Source of the DNA: an uncultured Oscillospiraceae bacterium
GTDB lineage: Bacteria > Bacillota > Clostridia > Oscillospirales > Ruminococcaceae
Length of the DNA stretch: 27,571 nucleotides
Assembly: GCA_910578755.1 (NCBI GenBank)
Contig: CAJTSZ010000014.1
Location: 1 to 27,571, forward strand
Direction: 5' to 3'
Shown here piece after piece: positions 25,188 through 27,571 of the stretch (its first letter is position 1; each line of letters begins with the position of its first letter). The notes beneath the pieces are model-generated. The model saw only the letters and a list, made by a program, of their open reading frames with translations. It searched no databases and was not told where the DNA came from. Made by a program: the position numbers and the translations under genes.

Positions 25188-25216
25188 ATTATATACCTTA
25201 ACGGTATAATTTTCAA
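25188..25216 (-). promoter_or_regulatory. trxA promoter with overlapping operator-like inverted repeat
   Basis: On the minus strand, TTGAAA (25216-25211), a 17-nt spacer and a perfect TATAAT (25193-25188). A 17-bp inverted repeat TATACC-GTTAA-GGTATA (25192-25208) fills the spacer and touches the -10, as a repressor site would. Confidence 0.7.
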
Positions 25217-25433
25217 TAGTTTTTTCTAAATTTTTGCACCTTACCCATCAGGTGTAGCCAAAGGCTTAGGAGAACCCCTTAAGTACAAGGTGGACAAAAC
25301 TATTTTTTCATAAATCATACCCAATTATGCGTAGGAATGGCAGCCATCCTTGGGTTTTCCTTTAGCCTTCAGGGCAAAGGGCGGGCGTTTCAAAGGCTCC
25401 CATTGGAACTTCAGTTTTTTGACAGGTTGTTTT

Positions 25434-25694
25434 TTAAAGAATATTTCCCTCTTTCAGCATGGCAATACAATCCCTGTAAGCCATTTGCAGCAGATATGTG
25501 TTTTCCTGCTTTTCAAGGTCAATGCAAGCTTCTATACATTCCAAAGCAGGTTGTACAGACGTTGGGGGCAGCAGGTCCGCAATTAAAGTTTGAAGCTGGC
25601 TTTTCTTTTCCTGTATTAAAAGGTATTCCGGCTGGGTTTGGTACTGGGCAATTAAATTTGCCGCCCTTTTTTCAATAAACTGGTTCCAATTCAT
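25434..25694 (-). CDS. Small hypothetical helical protein
   Basis: The 86-residue protein has no signal peptide or membrane segment. It looks all-helical and is rich in Gln, Leu and Glu, with two cysteines (ALECIEACIDL) and a third near the C-terminus. I do not recognise a family. The start at 25694 follows AAAGGGAG with 6 nt spacing; an in-frame ATG at 25775 lies before this site and would add an unlikely N-terminus. The region between it and trxA (25217-25433) shows no gene or clear signal. Confidence 0.6.
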   Translation of the reverse strand: MNWNQFIEKRAANLIAQYQTQPEYLLIQEKKSQLQTLIADLLPPTSVQPALECIEACIDLEKQENTYLLQMAYRDCIAMLKEGNIL

Positions 25695-25710
25695 AAAAGA
25701 CTCCCTTTTG

Positions 25711-25911
25711 TCAAGAATATAATTTAAAGTTTTTGTAATATTTTGTATATTGGTAGTAGTATACCACATTTCCATGGCAAAAAGAATAGGCGAAAATACA
25801 GATTAAACAAAAGGAAACTATTAAATTTATATATAATTTTACATTTTTCGACAAATAAACTATGAGAATTTTATCTGTTATATTTCCGTATAAATACATT
25901 GCCCGCAACAT
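25711..25911 (-). CDS. Possible small membrane protein
   Basis: This 66-residue reading frame is unusually AT-rich for the region. It starts at an ATG preceded by GGGGAGGAGG with 6 nt spacing, the best ribosome-binding site on this side. It has one hydrophobic segment (about residues 29-46, INLIVSFCLICIFAYSFC) and many Tyr, Ile and Lys residues. The gene at 25694 begins 17 nt after its stop. No homology is recognised and it may be spurious. The rest of 25912-26081 holds an inverted repeat at 26030-26062 but no gene. Confidence 0.35.
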   Translation of the reverse strand: MLRAMYLYGNITDKILIVYLSKNVKLYINLIVSFCLICIFAYSFCHGNVVYYYQYTKYYKNFKLYS

Positions 25912-26029
25912 TCTTTTCCTCCTCCCCTTGTTGTTTATGGCGGCTAATCCGCTGTGGTGGGAACATCCACTCCCCTAAAAAGAAGGTGGGGCTGCTATAG
26001 GGCAGAATACCAAAGGCTGACCGGAAAAA

Positions 26030-26062
26030 TTAGTATATCTTTTATCTGCAAGGGTATACTAA
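26030..26062. promoter_or_regulatory. Inverted repeat upstream of the 26082 gene
   Basis: TTAGTATA (26030-26037) and TATACTAA (26055-26062) are perfect inverted copies separated by 17 nt. The right arm includes a TATACT -10-like hexamer 22 nt before the start codon. This could be an operator or hairpin. Confidence 0.4.
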
Positions 26063-26081
26063 GGGGCAGAAAGGCGGCGAA

Positions 26082-26618
26082 ATGATGGTAACTGTGTTTT
26101 TTCTTGGCAGTGGCCAAAGGCAGAGCATTGGCCTACGGCTGGCCCCGGCTTTGGGTAAGGTAATGGAAATTGCCTGCCATAGCAGGCGCCAGTATACCCA
26201 GCAGGGGGAACAGCCTCAGCTGTTTTTAGCCGAAGGGGCCCAAGGGCATATCTGCTGCCCAAAGGGGTTGATTGTGCTGGAAGGAGCGCCTTTGGAGCAC
26301 ATTGCTTTGGAAGGAGAGTTTATTGGAATTTTGCCCTGCAACAGCAGGCCCGCCTTAGAGTTTGCACAAAAAAATAACATAAAGGCTGTCACCTGCGGCC
26401 TTTCCCCTTACGATACCCTCACCCTTTCCAGCATTACCGGGGAACGGGCCGTGGTTACCTTGCAGCGGGAAATTCGTACCTTGGGCGGTATTATGGTAGA
26501 ACCGGCGGATTTCCCCATTACCCTTTGCCGCCCATGGAAGGCCGAAGCAATTTTGACGGTGGCAGCCATTCTCCTTTTGGGGGATTTTGGCGGACAACTT
26601 TCCCAACTGGCGCTGTAG
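26082..26618 (+). CDS. Conserved-looking hypothetical protein
   Basis: The 178-residue protein has no signal peptide. The first half is an alternating strand/helix pattern with ICCPKGLIVLEGAP and GEFIGILPCNSRPALEFAQ. The second half has VTCGLSPYDTLTLSSITGERAVVTLQRE followed by a hydrophobic ILTVAAILLLGDF segment near the C-terminus. The pattern CGLS...T.SS..G....V.LQR resembles the substrate-side part of Mur-ligase-like proteins, but I cannot assign a function. The start follows AAAGGCGG; a second ATG lies one codon later. It ends in TAG, the only apparently intact gene here to do so, and is followed by a terminator. Confidence 0.65.
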   Translation: MMVTVFFLGSGQRQSIGLRLAPALGKVMEIACHSRRQYTQQGEQPQLFLAEGAQGHICCPKGLIVLEGAPLEHIALEGEFIGILPCNSRPALEFAQKNNIKAVTCGLSPYDTLTLSSITGERAVVTLQREIRTLGGIMVEPADFPITLCRPWKAEAILTVAAILLLGDFGGQLSQLAL

Positions 26619-26716
26619 GGAGATGGAGTACCCCTTTGAATAAATTTATCTTTGCTTGGACACTTCCGGAGTGTGGCCCTTTATTTGCCGCTGTTCAGCT
26701 TCCCTTTTCACGCAGA

Positions 26717-26745
26717 AAAAAGCAGAGGTAAAACCTCTGCTTTTT
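26717..26745. terminator. Terminator hairpin beside a tRNA-fMet-like remnant
   Basis: A 12-bp stem AAAAAGCAGAGG/CCTCTGCTTTTT with loop TAAAA. It can end the 26082 gene on the plus strand. On the minus strand it lies just after the 3' end of a decayed tRNA-fMet copy, as the real tRNA's terminator does. Confidence 0.85.
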
Positions 26746-26854
26746 AGTGGTTGCGGGAGCCCGCCCCACAGTGTGGGGCCCCAAGTTCGCTGCGTGAACT
26801 TGGGGAAATGTGTGCAAGGGTTATGAGCACGCGACTCGCTACGCTCACCGGGCT
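26746..26854 (-). repeat. Decayed tRNA-fMet-like copy A with hairpin insertions
   Basis: The first 15 nt (26746-26760) match the 3' end of the functional tRNA-fMet and its flank (27140-27154) exactly. The T-arm region is replaced by two hairpins, CCCCAC/GTGGGG (26764-26778) and CCCCAAGTTC/GAACTTGGGG (26779-26805). An anticodon-like GGGTTATGAGC and a 24-nt segment (26831-26854) shared with copy B follow. It cannot fold as a tRNA. Confidence 0.65.
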
Positions 26855-26903
26855 GGCACGATTTTTACAAAGAAAAAAACTGGCAAACCTTACGGTTCAC
26901 CGG

Positions 26904-27081
26904 TTGGTGGTTGCGCTGGATTGGATCCTCTTGCGGTGCCCGAAATGCCTTGTGCGCTTCGCTTACGGCATTTCGACCGCTGCGCCACCCCCTTGCCCCC
27001 TTTATCCGCCACTGGCGGCGGGGGCAAGGGGGCGCCAACGACATTCGGATTATGAGCGCGACTCGCTACGCTCACCGGGCT
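26904..27081 (-). repeat. Decayed tRNA-fMet-like copy B with nested hairpin insertion
   Basis: TGGTTGCGCTGGATT near 26906-26920 and CCAACGACATTCGGATTATG near 27034-27053 correspond to two adjoining parts of the real tRNA-fMet. About 110 nt between them holds a CGAAATGCC/GGCATTTCG hairpin (26941-26975) and a 13-bp CCCCCTTGCCCCC/GGGGGCAAGGGGG stem (26988-27032) with an inner CCGCC/GGCGG stem. The last 24 nt (27058-27081) are identical to 26831-26854. Confidence 0.6.
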
Positions 27082-27107
27082 CCGGCATTTTATACTTTTT
27101 AGGAAAG

Positions 27108-27139
27108 AAAACCGACAGGTCGAGTGACCTGCCGGTTTT
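27108..27139 (-). terminator. Terminator of tRNA-fMet
   Basis: AAAACCG-A-CAGGTC (27108-27121) pairs with GACCTG-C-CGGTTTT (27126-27139), with one mismatch. It lies directly 3' of the tRNA on the minus strand and ends in T residues there. Confidence 0.85.
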
Positions 27140-27141
27140 AG

Positions 27142-27218
<77 letters not shown>

Positions 27219-27238
27219 GTATTTTTAAGTGCCTTATC

Positions 27239-27267
27239 ATAGTACCACAATGTTTCCACTGTGTCAA
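27239..27267 (-). promoter_or_regulatory. Sigma-A promoter of tRNA-fMet
   Basis: On the minus strand, a perfect TTGACA (27267-27262), a 17-nt spacer and TACTAT (27244-27239), ending 21 nt before the tRNA. Confidence 0.85.
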
Positions 27268-27295
27268 GGGGTTTTATTATTATTTTTTACTGTTT

Positions 27296-27388
27296 CACAA
27301 TAAAAAGCTATTGTGCAGGCAGATACGGGCTATTCGCCCTCCCTGCCTCACACACAAAAAATAGTTTCGCTTTGCTCATCTATTTTTT
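27296..27388. repeat. Three consecutive hairpins in noncoding DNA
   Basis: CACAATA/TATTGTG (27296-27315), a GGCAG/CTGCC stem enclosing GGGC/GCCC (27318-27347), and AAAAAATAG/CTATTTTTT (27356-27388). The last has a loop containing TTCGCTTTGCTCA, similar to loops in the decayed tRNA copies. No gene is seen from 27219 to the window end. Confidence 0.55.
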
Positions 27389-27440
27389 AAAAATGTGCAA
27401 GCAGGTGAAAATGCCTATTTTATACTCTATATATAAAAAG

Positions 27441-27471
27441 CTGACAGACCAACCCCCTGGCAGTCTGTCAG
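27441..27471 (-). terminator. Minus-strand terminator near the window edge
   Basis: A 9-bp stem CTGACAGAC/GTCTGTCAG with a 13-nt loop is followed on the minus strand by CTTTTTATAT. Confidence 0.7.
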
Positions 27472-27526
27472 ATTATCTTAGATAGAACCACCCCGAACGC
27501 GGGAAGTTGTTTTAGATATAGGAAAA

Positions 27527-27554
27527 GGCCTGGAGCGCGAAATGGCTCCAGGCC
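27527..27554 (-). terminator. Minus-strand terminator of a gene beyond the window
   Basis: A 9-bp stem GGCCTGGAG/CTCCAGGCC is followed on the minus strand by TTTTCC. Just upstream, at the window edge, the minus strand reads CTCCACCACCA, which could be the 3' end of a tRNA or tmRNA that lies outside. Confidence 0.65.
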
Positions 27555-27571
27555 CTTGCCTGGTGGTGGAG

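Noticed and set aside
26746..27081. Insertion sequence or integrase-linked tRNA attachment site
   Set aside because: No transposase or integrase gene is visible in the window and no flanking direct repeats typical of an attachment pair were found.

Overview
The window looks like a chromosomal segment from a spore-forming Clostridia member, probably Oscillospiraceae-like. The evidence is strong AGGAGG-type ribosome-binding sites, sigma-A promoters with 16-17 nt spacers, CCA-encoding tRNA genes, an alpha/beta small acid-soluble spore protein, the germination protein YpeB, a class B sortase, and a NifS-type desulfurase paired with a rhodanese-less ThiI. Nothing in the sequence fixes genus or species.

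Layout. (1) 57-1920: a LemA-family protein and a DUF3137 membrane protein form a two-gene operon. (2) 2005-3405, minus strand: YpeB without SleB. (3) 3503-10737: a sigma-A promoter and a leader of about 255 nt with several hairpins precede nifS, a small DUF3781 gene, thiI, and a 1,371-residue protein that fuses a decayed CinA-like cytoplasmic half to a membrane-anchored class B sortase, Ig-like repeats and a Cys/His-rich tail. (4) 10836-12191: a self-contained MFS exporter unit. (5) 12255-16964, minus strand: four genes that together resemble a poly-immunity locus (DUF3806-like, SUKH-3, LRR-SMI1/KNR4, LRR-DUF1963), split by a noncoding stretch packed with perfect palindromes. (6) 17058-22574: a lipoprotein substrate-binding protein overlapping a very large hybrid histidine kinase, with no permease. 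(7) 22697-24286: a SASP gene behind a sporulation-type promoter, a broken serine beta-lactamase-family lipoprotein gene, and a 75-nt imperfect hairpin. (8) 24352-25216: a tRNA-Gln/Pro/Val cluster and a thioredoxin gene with a WCMPC active site and an operator-like inverted repeat in its promoter. (9) 25434-26745: small unknown genes. (10) 26746-27571: tRNA-fMet with its promoter and terminator, flanked by decayed tRNA-fMet-like copies and nested hairpin repeats, then further hairpins to the window edge.

How parts work together. NifS and ThiI are expected to make 4-thiouridine in tRNA, with persulfide passed directly from NifS. The sortase fusion lies 20 nt downstream of thiI and is probably cotranscribed. 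The lipoprotein and kinase probably form a ligand-sensing pair. The immunity-like cluster lacks a visible toxin, so it may protect against toxins made by neighbouring cells.

The strongest candidates for something little described are the CinA-like/sortase/Ig/Cys-rich fusion, with a possible internal translation start at its fusion junction, and the toxin-less cluster in which leucine-rich repeats are fused to two different immunity-type domains. All calls come from reading the sequence; no database search was run.
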